A stretch of 63,816 nucleotides of DNA from Thermoplasmata archaeon (GTDB taxonomy: Archaea; Thermoplasmatota; Thermoplasmata; Lutacidiplasmatales; UBA184): positions 1-63,816 of the forward strand of contig JASHPK010000023.1 in NCBI GenBank assembly GCA_030038095.1, read 5' to 3'. The notes under the pieces were generated by a model. The model saw only the letters and a list, made by a program, of their open reading frames with translations, was not told the origin of the DNA and did no database searches. Each line of letters starts with the position of its first letter. Position 1 is the first letter of the stretch. The position numbers were made by a program, and so were the translations under genes. This document shows positions 1-8,285 of the stretch, one piece after another.

Positions 1-1013
1 GCGGCGCGCTTCGCCCGAGCTCGCGCGCGCGCCGGCGCGGGGGCTTCGCGTCCCTCCGGAGGTGGCGGTGGCGGCAGTCCGAGGTGCTGGCAGAGGGCCG
101 CCTCGCGCTCGTGCGTCAGGCCGAGCCGACGAGCCTCTTCGCGCTCGTTCCGGCCCTTGGCCGGCGAGCCGGTGCGCTCGAGGGCCACGGCGTGGAGGAA
201 TCGGAGTTGGGGGTCCTCGGGGGCCCGGCCCAGCATCGCCTCGATCTCCACGCGAGCGCTCGACCAGTCCCCGAGGTCGACGAGCGCGGCGACCAGGTGC
301 GCACGGACCTCCGTCCGCGCCTCGTCCTCGGCGAGCAGCGTGCGGTACAGTTCGACCTCCTCCTTGGGCCGCGAGCGGGCGCCGAGGACCGCGGCCTTGC
401 CGAGCCGCGCGTCGAGGTCGTCCGGCTTCAGCCGCAGGATTTCGTCGAATGCGTGATCCGCGTCGTCCACGAGGCCGAGCGCGAGGAGCGACCGCGCGAT
501 GCCGATGCGGGCCGGTAGGAACCCCGGCTTCAAGTCGGCGGCCTGACGGTAGAAGCGCAGGCCGAGGGCCGGCACCCCCCAGTCGAGCCAGGAGCGGGCG
601 CGGTGCATGATTCCGTCGAGCTGCTGCGCGCTCGGGAGCAGCCGTCGCATCTCGGGCCGAGCCGCGCGAGGCCCCTCCCCGAGGAGGGTCTCGAGCCCTA
701 GCTGCCGGGCGAGCTCGGTGAATCGCGGGCCCTCCACGAGGGTGGCCCCGCGTCGCACGGCCTCGTCCGCGATCGCGAGCGGAAGGTGGTGTGGAGTGAG
801 GAGGACGAGCCGCACCTCCGGTCCTCCTTCCTCGCCGAAGAGGTTCCGCACGTCCTCGAGGGAGATCTGGGTGGGATCCTCGAGGAAGGCGTAGAGGAAC
901 CCGTCCTCGGTCCTCAGGGCAAGGCCGTCCGGGATCGGCCGCCCCGCGTCCATCCGCTGGCCCATCGCCTGGACCAGCGAGCTCGCGAGATCGACGAACG
1001 CCGCCGACGTCAC
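1..1013 (-). CDS. TPR-repeat protein with N-terminal REase-fold-like domain (partial)
   Basis: The open frame runs off the left edge, so the C-terminus is missing. The first ~110 residues alternate short helices and strands (LRTEDGFLYAFLE, then VRLVLLTPHHLPLAIADEA), resembling restriction-endonuclease-like or DUF2034-like domains; this is only a guess. From about residue 140 there are roughly four tetratricopeptide units (ALGLRFYRQAADLKPGFLPA, then DDADHAFDEILRLKPDDLDA). After them come a proline run and an Ala/Arg-rich segment. TPRs normally mediate protein contacts. The GTG start is chosen because it lies ~27 nt from the TATA-like box at 1037-1045, which it shares with the divergent prenyl synthase, as expected for a leaderless message. 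The reading frame and TPRs are clear; the function is unknown. Confidence 0.7.
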   Translation of the reverse strand, partial: MTSAAFVDLASSLVQAMGQRMDAGRPIPDGLALRTEDGFLYAFLEDPTQISLEDVRNLFGEEGGPEVRLVLLTPHHLPLAIADEAVRRGATLVEGPRFTELARQLGLETLLGEGPRAARPEMRRLLPSAQQLDGIMHRARSWLDWGVPALGLRFYRQAADLKPGFLPARIGIARSLLALGLVDDADHAFDEILRLKPDDLDARLGKAAVLGARSRPKEEVELYRTLLAEDEARTEVRAHLVAALVDLGDWSSARVEIEAMLGRAPEDPQLRFLHAVALERTGSPAKGRNEREEARRLGLTHEREAALCQHLGLPPPPPPEGREAPAPARARARAKRA

Positions 1014-1036
1014 GAGCGTGAGGAACGCCCGGTCCG

Positions 1037-1045
1037 TTAAATACC
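1037..1045. promoter_or_regulatory. Shared divergent TATA-like box
   Basis: The near-palindrome GTTAAATAC sits midway between GTG 1013 (minus) and TTG 1068 (plus), about 27 nt from each. That is the spacing expected between an archaeal TATA box and the first base of a leaderless mRNA on both sides. It probably fires both genes. Confidence 0.6.
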
Positions 1046-1067
1046 ATGGGCGGGAGTAGAAGCCGCC

Positions 1068-2129
1068 TTGGACCTGTCGGAGCTCACCCGCTACGTCCCC
1101 CGGGTCGAGAAGACCCTGCGCGCGGCGTACCGGGGCGAGCGGCGGGCGGCCCCCCCGGCCGTTCGGAGCTACGTGGACGTGAACTCGGAGTTCACGCTGC
1201 GCGGCGGAAAGAGGTTCCGGGCGATCCTCGTGCTCGCGGGCTACCACATCGCGACGAACCGGGACCCCTCGCCGGTCCTGGGCGCGGCGGCGGCGCTCGA
1301 GCACTTCCAAAGCTGGATGCTGATCCACGACGACATCATCGACCACTCGGACGAACGGCGCGGCGGCCCGACCGTGCATCGCGCGCTCGCGGAGACGCAC
1401 CGGCAGGAGCGCCGGGAGGGTTCGAGCGAGGATTACGGAGTCGGGATCGGCATCACGTTAGGGGACCTCGAGGAGCCGTTCACTGTGGCGGCGCTTCTCG
1501 GAACTCCGGCCACTCCCTCCGCGCGTCTCGAAGCGCTGCGGGAGTACGTGCGGATGACGCGGCTCACCGCGTACGGTCAGCTCCTCGACATTCGCAACGG
1601 CGTGCTCGATCCGGGGCGCGTCAGCGAGGCGGACGTGCTCGCCGTCCATCGCCTGAAGTCGGCGATCTACACCGTCGTCTCCCCGCTCAAGATCGGCGCG
1701 CTGCTCGCCGGCACGCCGCCCCTTCGCCTCGGGGACTTGGAGGCGATCGGGACGGACCTCGGGATCGCGTTCCAGCTGAGGGACGACGTGCTCGGCGCGG
1801 GGTTTGACGCGGAGGCGTTGGGCAAGACCCCGAACGACCTCCCCGAGGGGAAGCGGACGCTTCTCGTGGTCCGCGCCTGGGCGGCTGGCTCAGCGTCGGA
1901 TCGCGACCGACTTCGACGCGTCCTTGGGAACCCCCAAGCGACCCCGGAGGACGTCGAACGGGCGCGCGAAGTGATCCGCGCGACCGGGAGCCTCGACTAC
2001 TCCGAGCGCCGCATCGAGGCGCTCACGGCACGCGCCCTGAAGCGACTCGACCGCTCGCGGGCCGTGCGGGCCACGGCGAAGCCGCTTGTCCGAGAGATCG
2101 CGGACCGGCTCGTTCGCCGAAGGACCTGA
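1068..2129 (+). CDS. Geranylgeranyl/polyprenyl diphosphate synthase
   Basis: This is a trans-isoprenyl diphosphate synthase (353 aa) that condenses IPP with allylic diphosphates to make C20 or longer chains for archaeal ether lipids. It has the GGKRFR motif (residues 46-51), the first aspartate-rich motif DDIID (88-92) and the second, FQLRDDVLG, near residue 238, with the downstream GKRTLLV stretch. The fifth residue before DDIID is a bulky Trp, which fits the aromatic chain-length control position of type I archaeal GGPP synthases; product length is inferred. The TTG start lies ~27 nt from the shared TATA-like box. Mevalonate kinase of the same lipid pathway is at 34136. Confidence 0.9.
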   Translation: MDLSELTRYVPRVEKTLRAAYRGERRAAPPAVRSYVDVNSEFTLRGGKRFRAILVLAGYHIATNRDPSPVLGAAAALEHFQSWMLIHDDIIDHSDERRGGPTVHRALAETHRQERREGSSEDYGVGIGITLGDLEEPFTVAALLGTPATPSARLEALREYVRMTRLTAYGQLLDIRNGVLDPGRVSEADVLAVHRLKSAIYTVVSPLKIGALLAGTPPLRLGDLEAIGTDLGIAFQLRDDVLGAGFDAEALGKTPNDLPEGKRTLLVVRAWAAGSASDRDRLRRVLGNPQATPEDVERAREVIRATGSLDYSERRIEALTARALKRLDRSRAVRATAKPLVREIADRLVRRRT

Positions 2130-2147
2130 GCCTCCGGCCCGGACGGT

Positions 2148-2552
2148 TTACGACTCCGATTCGGAGTCCGCCTCGGCACCGCCCGAGGCCGGCACCCCCG
2201 CGTTCTGCAGCGCCTGGCTGAGCTCCTGCTGCAGGGTCGTGTACCGTTCCTTGAGATGGTTCTCCTGCCGCTCGACCGCCTTCAGGCGGACCTCGGCCGT
2301 CTCCTTGTCCTCGGTGAGGAGGTCCTCGACCTCTTTGCGTCCCTTGGACCGGACGAGGAGCCCCCCGATCGGGCGGTAGATCGCCGCGTCCTCGGGAATG
2401 GACTTCAGCTCTTCGAGCGTGTGCGAGACCTCACGGACCTTGAGGTCGAGCTGCAGTCGCTGCTGCTGGATCGCCGCGAGCTCCTGCTGGAGTCGCTGGA
2501 ACTGCTTGATGTCGTTCTGAAGCTTCGCGGGGAGCGCCACGTCCCGGCTCAT
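2148..2552 (-). CDS. pfdB: Prefoldin beta subunit
   Basis: This is the beta subunit of the hexameric archaeal prefoldin chaperone, which captures unfolded proteins and passes them to the thermosome. The 134 aa form two long coiled-coil helices (residues ~8-45 and ~80-115) joined by the short hairpin YRPIGGLLVRSKGRKEVEDL typical of beta subunits. The acidic Ser/Glu tail (ADSESES) is common in archaeal homologues. The start ATG is the first codon of the conserved N-terminus (LPAKLQNDIKQFQRL). It lies just downstream of pcc1 and purB on the same strand. The alpha subunit is at 14061. Confidence 0.93.
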   Translation of the reverse strand: MSRDVALPAKLQNDIKQFQRLQQELAAIQQQRLQLDLKVREVSHTLEELKSIPEDAAIYRPIGGLLVRSKGRKEVEDLLTEDKETAEVRLKAVERQENHLKERYTTLQQELSQALQNAGVPASGGAEADSESES

Positions 2553-2581
2553 ATCGGCGGAAGATAAGCGCTTCGCCGAGC

Positions 2582-2872
2582 TCAACCACGAGAAGTCGCG
2601 CGGGGGGACGGGGTCCGCGCCGCGGCCCGAGCGGTCTCCAGCGCGAGGTGGACCCAGCCGAGGTATGTGTTGAGGGCGGCCCGCATCGCGCCCGAGTCCC
2701 GGGCGGCGATCGCGATCTCGAGGTGGTCGTCCGTCCGGCGCACCTCCGCTTTCGCCCTCGGCACCTCTCGAGCGGCCTCGGGTCGGAGCGCCCGCTCGAT
2801 CTGCTCGGCGAGATCGGCGCTCGACGCGCGGAAGACGAGCTCCGCGGTCCACGGCAGCTCGGGCTCGCTCAC
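2582..2872 (-). CDS. pcc1: KEOPS complex subunit Pcc1
   Basis: A 96-aa protein with the Pcc1/CTAG pattern: an N-terminal strand (ELVFRASSADLAEQIERALRPEA), a central strand pair (KAEVRRTDDHLEIAIAARD) and a C-terminal helix (MRAALNTYLGWVHLALETA). In KEOPS, Pcc1 is the dimerising subunit that holds the complex together and helps bind tRNA for N6-threonylcarbamoyl-adenosine formation at position 37. Its ATG overlaps the purB stop (ATGA), so the two are translationally coupled, with prefoldin beta following 29 nt later. No other KEOPS gene is in the window. Confidence 0.82.
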   Translation of the reverse strand: MSEPELPWTAELVFRASSADLAEQIERALRPEAAREVPRAKAEVRRTDDHLEIAIAARDSGAMRAALNTYLGWVHLALETARAAARTPSPRATSRG

Positions 2873-4236
2873 GGCCCGCGTTCGCGCTCGAGGCGGGCGA
2901 GGATCCGGTCGGTCTTCTCCGCCGCGGCCCGCACGTATCCCGCCGGGTCGAGAAGCCGGTCGATCTCGGCGGGCTCGAAGAGCCGCCGGACCTCGGGATG
3001 GGCCTTCGCGCGATCGGCGAGCGAAGGGCCCTCCGCGAGGTCGCGCGTGAGCGTCCGGAGGATTTCGTGCGCCTCGGCCCGCGCGATCCCCCGCGCGGTC
3101 AGGGCGAGCATCAGCTGCTCCGACATCGCCCCACCGGCCGAGCGGGAGATCTCCTCCGCCATCCGCGCGGGATCGACCTTGAGCCCTCGGAACACCTCAG
3201 TGAGCTTCCCCAGCAGGTCGTCCGTCAGCAGGATCGCGTGCGGGAGCACGATCCGCTCGTTCGCGCTGTTGGCGAGGTCCCGTTCGTGCCACTGGACCAT
3301 GTTCTCCATCGGGGGCAGCGCGAAGGCGCGCACGAGACGCGAAAGGCTCGTGACGTTCTCGGAGGCCATCGGGTTGCGCTTCTGCGCCATCGTCGAGCTT
3401 CCGACCTGGCGCGCTTCGTCGAACGGCTCCTGCACCTCCGCGATTTCGGTCCGCTGGAGGTTGCGCACCTCGGTCGCGAGCCGCTCGGCGCTCGACGAGA
3501 CGAGGGCGAGGAAGTTCGTGAACTCCGCGATGCGGTCTCGGCCCACGATCTGCGTCGGGGCCTCGTCGGCGGTGAGCTCGAGGCGTCGCATCACCCCGGC
3601 CTCGACCTCGGCCGCGCGGTCCCCGAAGCCGGCTCCGGTTCCGACCGCGCCCGCCATCTTGCCGACCGCGAGGCGGGGCACGATCTCGGCGAGGCGACGC
3701 CGGTGGCGTGCGACCTCCGCCGCGGCGACCGCCATCTTGTAGCCGAACGTGAGGGGGACCCCGTGCTGGCCGTGGGTGCGGCCGATCTCGGGCGTCGCGC
3801 GGTGCCGCCGGGCGAGCTCCTCGAGGCTTCGCTCGAGATCGGCGAGGTCCGTCGCGAGGATCGTCGCGCTCTCCTTGAGCTCGAGCGCGAGCGCGGTGTC
3901 CGTGATGTCGGCGCTCGTGGCCCCGTAATGGACCCAGCGCCCGGCCGGCCCGGCCGCCTCGGCCAGGGCGCGGGCGATCGCCATGACGTCGTGCTTGAGG
4001 CTGCTCTCGAGCTCATCGACCCTCTCGAGCCGGACCTGCCCGGAGGCGGCGGCGCGCGCGATCGCCTCGGCCGCGTCCTTCGGGATCATCCCGAGCTCGG
4101 CCTCGGCGGCCGCCAGCGCCGCCTCCACCTGGAGCGCCCGCTGGAGGCGGGCGCCCCGGGAGAACAGTGCACGCACGCGTTCGCGACCGTACCGGAACTC
4201 GAGCGGGCAGAAGAGCGAGGCCGGATCCTCCGCCAC
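2869..4236 (-). CDS. purB: Adenylosuccinate lyase
   Basis: A 455-aa fumarase/aspartase-superfamily lyase. It cleaves adenylosuccinate to AMP and fumarate, and SAICAR to AICAR, in purine synthesis. Visible motifs are LEFRYGRERVRALFSR at the N-terminus, the RTHGQHGVPLTFG active-site segment, and the superfamily signature GSSTMAQKRNP carrying the catalytic Ser loop. The start is GTG 4236, exactly ~24 nt from the ATATATA box at 4257-4263, indicating a leaderless message; the open frame extends further upstream but through the promoter. It heads the purB-pcc1-pfdB cluster and diverges from carbamate kinase. Confidence 0.93.
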   Translation of the reverse strand: MAEDPASLFCPLEFRYGRERVRALFSRGARLQRALQVEAALAAAEAELGMIPKDAAEAIARAAASGQVRLERVDELESSLKHDVMAIARALAEAAGPAGRWVHYGATSADITDTALALELKESATILATDLADLERSLEELARRHRATPEIGRTHGQHGVPLTFGYKMAVAAAEVARHRRRLAEIVPRLAVGKMAGAVGTGAGFGDRAAEVEAGVMRRLELTADEAPTQIVGRDRIAEFTNFLALVSSSAERLATEVRNLQRTEIAEVQEPFDEARQVGSSTMAQKRNPMASENVTSLSRLVRAFALPPMENMVQWHERDLANSANERIVLPHAILLTDDLLGKLTEVFRGLKVDPARMAEEISRSAGGAMSEQLMLALTARGIARAEAHEILRTLTRDLAEGPSLADRAKAHPEVRRLFEPAEIDRLLDPAGYVRAAAEKTDRILARLERERGP

Positions 4237-4256
4237 GCCCGGGGACCCGGGGCGGG

Positions 4257-4263
4257 ATATATA
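4257..4263 (-). promoter_or_regulatory. TATA box of purB operon
   Basis: ATATATA on the minus strand, centred 24 nt before GTG 4236. It is AT-only in a very GC-rich context, which makes it a strong archaeal promoter call and fixes the purB start. Confidence 0.7.
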
Positions 4264-4360
4264 GCCGTGACCGCCGGCGGGGGATCGCCCGCGGTGAAGT
4301 CGGCTCCACCGCCGCATTATTGAGCCTATCCGAGGTTGACCGAAGGAGGGGTCCGGCCCC

Positions 4361-5317
4361 ATGACGGGGGTTCTCGTCGCTCTCGGGGGTAATGCGCTCG
4401 CCCGCGCCGGCGGAGCCGGTTCATGGGAGGAGGCCCGGGTCCAGGTGCGTGCGACGGTTCCCGTCCTCGCCGAGATCGCGGCCCAGGGCCACGAGCTCGT
4501 CCTGACCCACGGGAACGGCCCGCAGGTCGGAGCGCTCCTGCGGCAGAACGAGCTCGGGGAACCCGAGATCCCCGCGCTGCCGATGGACGCGCTCGGCGCC
4601 GAGACCCAGGGGCAGATCGGCTACCTCATTCAGGCCGAGCTGACCCCGGCGCTGCGACGCCTCGGGGTCGACCGCTCCGTCCTCACGGTCATCAGCCGCA
4701 CGGAGGTCGCGGCGGACGACCCGGCGTTCCAGGACCCGACGAAGCCCGTCGGGAGATTCTACGACGACGCGGAGGCCGAACAGATGCGTCAGCGGTTCGG
4801 CTGGATCCTCGCGTTCGACGAGGCCCGGGGCGGCTGGCGTCGCCTCGTGCCCTCGCCGCGTCCGGTACGCTGGCTCGAGGGCCGGGCGGTCCGTCAGCTC
4901 CTCGCCGCGGGGCTCGGCACCGGATGGATCCCGATCGTTTCGGGCGGCGGGGGGATCCCGGTGGTGCCGCGGGCTGGGGGAGGCTACGAAGGGGTCGATG
5001 CCGTGATCGACAAGGACCTCTCCGCTTCGCTCGTCGCCCGCGAGCTCGGGCTCGACATCCTCGCGATCGTGACCGATGTTCCCGGCGCCGCCGTGCACTT
5101 CGGTACCCCAAGGCAGCGTTGGCTCGAGAAGATCACGCGGCAGGAGCTGCGGACCCTCCACGAGCGCGGCGAGTTCGGCGCGGGCACCATGGGACCCAAG
5201 GTCGAAGCCGGGCTCGACTTCCTCGACGGCGGGGGCCGCCGGTTCATCATCACCGACATCCCGTCGCTGCCTCGGGCCCTCCGCAACGGGGTCGGCACCC
5301 GGGTCGAGCGCGACTGA
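4361..5317 (+). CDS. arcC: Carbamate kinase
   Basis: An amino-acid-kinase-fold enzyme (318 aa) that interconverts carbamoyl phosphate plus ADP with carbamate (ammonia + CO2) plus ATP. The N-terminal phosphate loop VALGGNALARAG, the THGNGPQVG motif, QGQIGYLIQ, the DPTKPVG insertion element and the IVSGGGGIPVV and DKDLSASLVA segments are all present and match carbamate kinase more closely than acetylglutamate kinase. A purine-rich GGAGG precedes the ATG by ~14 nt. No deiminase or ornithine transcarbamoylase lies nearby, so whether it makes ATP or supplies carbamoyl phosphate cannot be decided here. Confidence 0.92.
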   Translation: MTGVLVALGGNALARAGGAGSWEEARVQVRATVPVLAEIAAQGHELVLTHGNGPQVGALLRQNELGEPEIPALPMDALGAETQGQIGYLIQAELTPALRRLGVDRSVLTVISRTEVAADDPAFQDPTKPVGRFYDDAEAEQMRQRFGWILAFDEARGGWRRLVPSPRPVRWLEGRAVRQLLAAGLGTGWIPIVSGGGGIPVVPRAGGGYEGVDAVIDKDLSASLVARELGLDILAIVTDVPGAAVHFGTPRQRWLEKITRQELRTLHERGEFGAGTMGPKVEAGLDFLDGGGRRFIITDIPSLPRALRNGVGTRVERD

Positions 5318-6088
5318 TCACGCAGGTCGACGCCGGCGGAGCCGGTCGACGCCGCTGCCGTACTGCATCGCCCGCTTTGGACGCGCCGCGATCTCCTCGG
5401 GAAGTCCCCGGCGGAGGGCCCAGTCCCGGAAGAAGCGCTTGGGCTCTCCCCCCGGAAGACGCAGCTCGATCGGCACCGACCGGGCGACCGCGACATAGTC
5501 CGCGTCGAGAAACGGGGCGGTCACGGTGTGCCCTAGGCGCGCGGCGATCTCGAGCGTGTGGGGCCAGTCCTCCTCGTGCAATCTCGCGAGGTCCGCCTCG
5601 GCCCGCGCGGTGGCTTGTTCGCGATCGAGTCCTCGGAAGTGAGCGTACCCGAGGAACAGCTCGTCGGCCCCCTGACCGACCAGCGCCTGCGGCGTCGGGC
5701 ACCGCTCGATCGCGAGGGCCAGCGCGAGGAGCACGGTTCGGGTCACCGCTCTCGTGCCGCGGAGATCGCCCGCGATCGCCCGGGCCATCCGGTCCGCATC
5801 GGCGGCGTTCACGACGGCCGGCGTCCACGGAAGTCCCAGGAGCTCGGCCCCGGAGCGCCCAGCCGCGAGATCCGGGCTCTCCGGGGTCCCGACCGTCAGG
5901 AGCACGAGGCCGGTCCGGGACCGAAGTTCCCACGCGAGCAGCGAGGAGTCGACTCCGCCCGAATAGAGCAGCGTCAGCGGCGCGCCCGCGGAGCGGTACG
6001 GGGCGAGCGTCCGCTCGAACGCGGCGTCGAGGGCATCGAAGTAGCGCGATTCCTCCGGCTCGAGCATCGGGAAGCGACGGGCGGTCAA
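5318..6088 (-). CDS. Stand-alone asparagine-synthase-type PP-loop protein
   Basis: A 256-aa ATP-pyrophosphatase of the asparagine synthase C-terminal family. The PP-loop SGGVDSS is at residues 43-49, followed by GQGADELFLGY and a late KRAMQYGSG motif, all typical of AsnB. The N-terminal glutaminase (Ntn) domain is absent, so it cannot take nitrogen from glutamine by itself; it may use ammonia or act on another substrate. Such short forms are known in archaea. The TTG start at 6088 lies ~22 nt from a T-rich box; an in-frame ATG at 6067 is the alternative. It abuts the carbamate kinase stop convergently and diverges from the HAD phosphatase. Confidence 0.8.
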   Translation of the reverse strand: MTARRFPMLEPEESRYFDALDAAFERTLAPYRSAGAPLTLLYSGGVDSSLLAWELRSRTGLVLLTVGTPESPDLAAGRSGAELLGLPWTPAVVNAADADRMARAIAGDLRGTRAVTRTVLLALALAIERCPTPQALVGQGADELFLGYAHFRGLDREQATARAEADLARLHEEDWPHTLEIAARLGHTVTAPFLDADYVAVARSVPIELRLPGGEPKRFFRDWALRRGLPEEIAARPKRAMQYGSGVDRLRRRRPA

Positions 6089-6104
6089 GGTCCGGGGGCA
6101 TCAA

Positions 6105-6112
6105 CCCTTTTT
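6105..6112. promoter_or_regulatory. Possible shared divergent promoter
   Basis: CCCTTTTT is the only T-rich stretch in the 46-nt gap between TTG 6088 (minus) and GTG 6135 (plus), with ~22-25 nt to each start. It is weaker than the 1037 box but has the same geometry. Confidence 0.35.
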
Positions 6113-6134
6113 GCCGCGGGGGCTAGCTCGGGAC

Positions 6135-6722
6135 GTGACCCGTTCCGTGGCCGACGACCGAGCGGCCCGACCCCTCCGCCGGGCCCTGTTCGTGGACCGG
6201 GACGGCACGGTGAACGTCGACCTCCACTACCTCAAGGATGCCGAACGACTCGAAGTGCTTCGTGGGGTCGGGAACGGGATTCGACTGGCCCACGACCACG
6301 GCTATCTGATCGTGTGCGTCACGAACCAGTCCGGGATCGAGCGCGGCTTCTACACCGCCGAGGACGTCGGGAGGATCCACGTCCGGCTGAACGAGCGTCT
6401 CGCGGAGGAGCGGGCGCATATCGACGCGTTCTACTACTGTCCGCACGCGCCCGAGGCGGGCTGCGAGTGCCGCAAGCCGAAGACCCGACTGTTTGAGGAC
6501 GCCCGCCGCGACTGGAACCTCGACTTCGCCACGAGCGCGATCGTGGGCGACCGCGCGATCGACATCGAGGCGGGGCGGCGGCTCGGGCTCCTCACCGCGC
6601 TCGTTCCGCCCCGGCACCCGGACGGACCGGTGGCGGACGAGGTCGCGGCCGGGGGGATCGTCCCGGACCTCCGGGCCCTCTCCTTCGAGTCGGCCGTGCT
6701 CCGCATCCTCGCCCGCGGATAG
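6135..6722 (+). CDS. HAD-family GmhB-like phosphatase
   Basis: A 195-aa HAD phosphatase of the histidinol-phosphatase/GmhB (heptose 1,7-bisphosphate phosphatase) group. Motif I is FVDRDGTVN, motif II is VTNQSG, and motifs III and IV fall in CRKPKTRLFEDA and AIVGDRAIDIEAG. The zinc-binding loop with a Cys-Pro-His cluster (YYCPHAPEAGCECRKP) is intact. In archaea this family dephosphorylates sugar bisphosphates for surface glycans, or histidinol phosphate; the substrate is not determined here. GTG 6135 is chosen for its ~25 nt spacing to the T-rich promoter at 6105-6112; the frame is open back to TTG 6111. Confidence 0.83.
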   Translation: MTRSVADDRAARPLRRALFVDRDGTVNVDLHYLKDAERLEVLRGVGNGIRLAHDHGYLIVCVTNQSGIERGFYTAEDVGRIHVRLNERLAEERAHIDAFYYCPHAPEAGCECRKPKTRLFEDARRDWNLDFATSAIVGDRAIDIEAGRRLGLLTALVPPRHPDGPVADEVAAGGIVPDLRALSFESAVLRILARG

Positions 6723-6765
6723 GCCCGCGGGTCGTTCCGCACGGAAGGGTTAAACGCGCCGCCGG

Positions 6766-7548
6766 GTGGCCCTCCGAGGGCCCCCCTTGGTTCTCTCCCT
6801 CGCGCTCGCGTTCATCGGCAGTGTGGTCACCGTGCTCCTCGCCTCGGCGGCCGTGGTCGTGCGGGCCCTGACCCCGATCGCGGGAACGGTCGCGGCCGCG
6901 TTCGGCATCGTCATCGTCGTCTTCGCGGGCGTCGCGTTCCTCTCCCTGCTGATCCTCTTCGTGGTCGGCAGCACGCTCGCGACCCGGTACCGGTTCGCGG
7001 AGAAGCGCGAACGACAGGTCCAGGAAGGCAAGAGGGGGGAGCGCGGTGTCTCGAACGTCGTGGCCCACATCGTTCTTCCGACGGGGCTCGCGGTCGCCGG
7101 GGGCTGGAACCCCTCGCTCGTGTCCCCGCCCACGGTCGCCGTCCTGTACACGTCGGCGCTCGCCTTCGGAGCTTCCGACACGCTCGCGAGCGAGTTCGGG
7201 GTCCTCGCCGGCCATGCCCGATCGATCCTCACCCTGCGACCGGTTCCCCCGGGCACGAACGGGGGGGTCTCCGGGCGCGGCGAGCTCGCCGCGATCCTCG
7301 GAGCGGCGAGCACGGCCGCGATCGGGCTCGGGCTCTTCGTCGTGACCGGCGTGCGGCTTCCCTCCGGCTACCTTCTGATCGGGGCCGCCACGCTGAGCGG
7401 ATTCGTCGCGTGCCAGGTCGACTCCGTCCTCGGCGAGGTCCTCGAGAACCGCGGCTATCTCACGAAGCACGGCACGAACTTCCTCGGGATGCTGAGCGCG
7501 ATCGCGATCGCCGCCGCCGTCCTCGCGGCCGCCGGGGCGCTCGGATGA
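6766..7548 (+). CDS. DUF92 family integral membrane protein
   Basis: A 260-aa membrane protein with about six hydrophobic helices. It carries the DUF92 signatures: FGASDTLASEFG, PGTNGGVSGRGE and TKHGTNFLGM. The plant member VTE6 is a phytyl-phosphate kinase, and archaeal members have been linked to prenyl-phosphate phosphorylation. A role in isoprenoid (for example geranylgeraniol) salvage is thus plausible but inferred. The GTG start is only ~14 nt from the GGTTAAAC box at 6749-6755; TTG 6787 would fit that promoter better and still leaves the first helix. Its stop overlaps the queC ATG (ATGA), so the two are co-translated. Confidence 0.8.
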   Translation: MALRGPPLVLSLALAFIGSVVTVLLASAAVVVRALTPIAGTVAAAFGIVIVVFAGVAFLSLLILFVVGSTLATRYRFAEKRERQVQEGKRGERGVSNVVAHIVLPTGLAVAGGWNPSLVSPPTVAVLYTSALAFGASDTLASEFGVLAGHARSILTLRPVPPGTNGGVSGRGELAAILGAASTAAIGLGLFVVTGVRLPSGYLLIGAATLSGFVACQVDSVLGEVLENRGYLTKHGTNFLGMLSAIAIAAAVLAAAGALG

Positions 7549-8285
7549 CCCCTCGGTCCCCGCCCGGCCGCGGCAGCGTGGTCCTCCTGTCGGGCGGGAT
7601 GGACTCCGCAACGTGCCTCGCCCTCGCGGTTCGGCACGATCCGCCCGTCCATGCGCTCACGGTCCTCTACGGCCAGCGGCATGCCCGGGAGGTGCGATCG
7701 GCCCGCGTCCTCGCCCGTCACTACCGGGTCGTCCACCGGGTCCTCGAGCTTCCGTTGCGACCGCTCCTCGACTCGGCCCTGACCCGACCCGGCCGCCGGA
7801 TCCCCGCTCGGCCGAGCCGTGGGGGCCGGATCCCCAGCACCTACGTCCCCGCGCGGAACACCATCCTGCTCTCCCTCGCGCTGGCCTACGCGGAGAGTCA
7901 CGGGCTCGGATCGATCTATCTGGGGGCGAACGCGATCGACTACTCGGGGTACCCGGACTGCCGGCCGCAGTTCCTCCGGGCCTTCGAGCGGCTCGCGCGG
8001 GTCGCGACGAAGGCGGGCGTGGAAGGGGGCGCGCGCATCCGCGTCGTCGCTCCGCTCCTCCGGACCTCGAAGGCCGGGATCGTACGCCGGGGCGAGGCGC
8101 TCGGAGTGCCCTGGCGCCTCACCTGGAGCTGCTACGCGGGAGGCCGAACGCCCTGCGGTCGATGCGACTCCTGCCGATACCGCGCCCGCGGGTTTCGCGG
8201 CGCGCGGGTTCCGGACCCCCTGCGCCCGGCTAGCTCGCCGGCAGCGTCGCGGTACAGAAGGCGCACCGCTTCGCCGCGATGTTGA
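7545..8285 (+). CDS. queC: 7-cyano-7-deazaguanine synthase
   Basis: A PP-loop enzyme (246 aa) that converts 7-carboxy-7-deazaguanine to preQ0, the precursor of archaeosine in archaeal tRNA. The PP-loop LLSGGMDSATCLA is at residues 14-26, followed by YGQRHAREVRSA, TYVPARNTILLSLALAYAE and GANAIDYSGYPDCRP. The C-terminal zinc site lies in SCYAGGRTPCGRCDSC. The last ~55 nt, coding a basic tail after the zinc site, overlap the end of mscL on the other strand. The start overlaps the DUF92 stop. Confidence 0.92.
   Translation: MTPRSPPGRGSVVLLSGGMDSATCLALAVRHDPPVHALTVLYGQRHAREVRSARVLARHYRVVHRVLELPLRPLLDSALTRPGRRIPARPSRGGRIPSTYVPARNTILLSLALAYAESHGLGSIYLGANAIDYSGYPDCRPQFLRAFERLARVATKAGVEGGARIRVVAPLLRTSKAGIVRRGEALGVPWRLTWSCYAGGRTPCGRCDSCRYRARGFRGARVPDPLRPASSPAASRYRRRTASPRC

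Noticed and set aside
4423-6126. A 567-codon + frame across carbamate kinase and the PP-loop gene
   Set aside because: It is an off-frame Arg/Pro-rich shadow of carbamate kinase and then antisense to the next gene.
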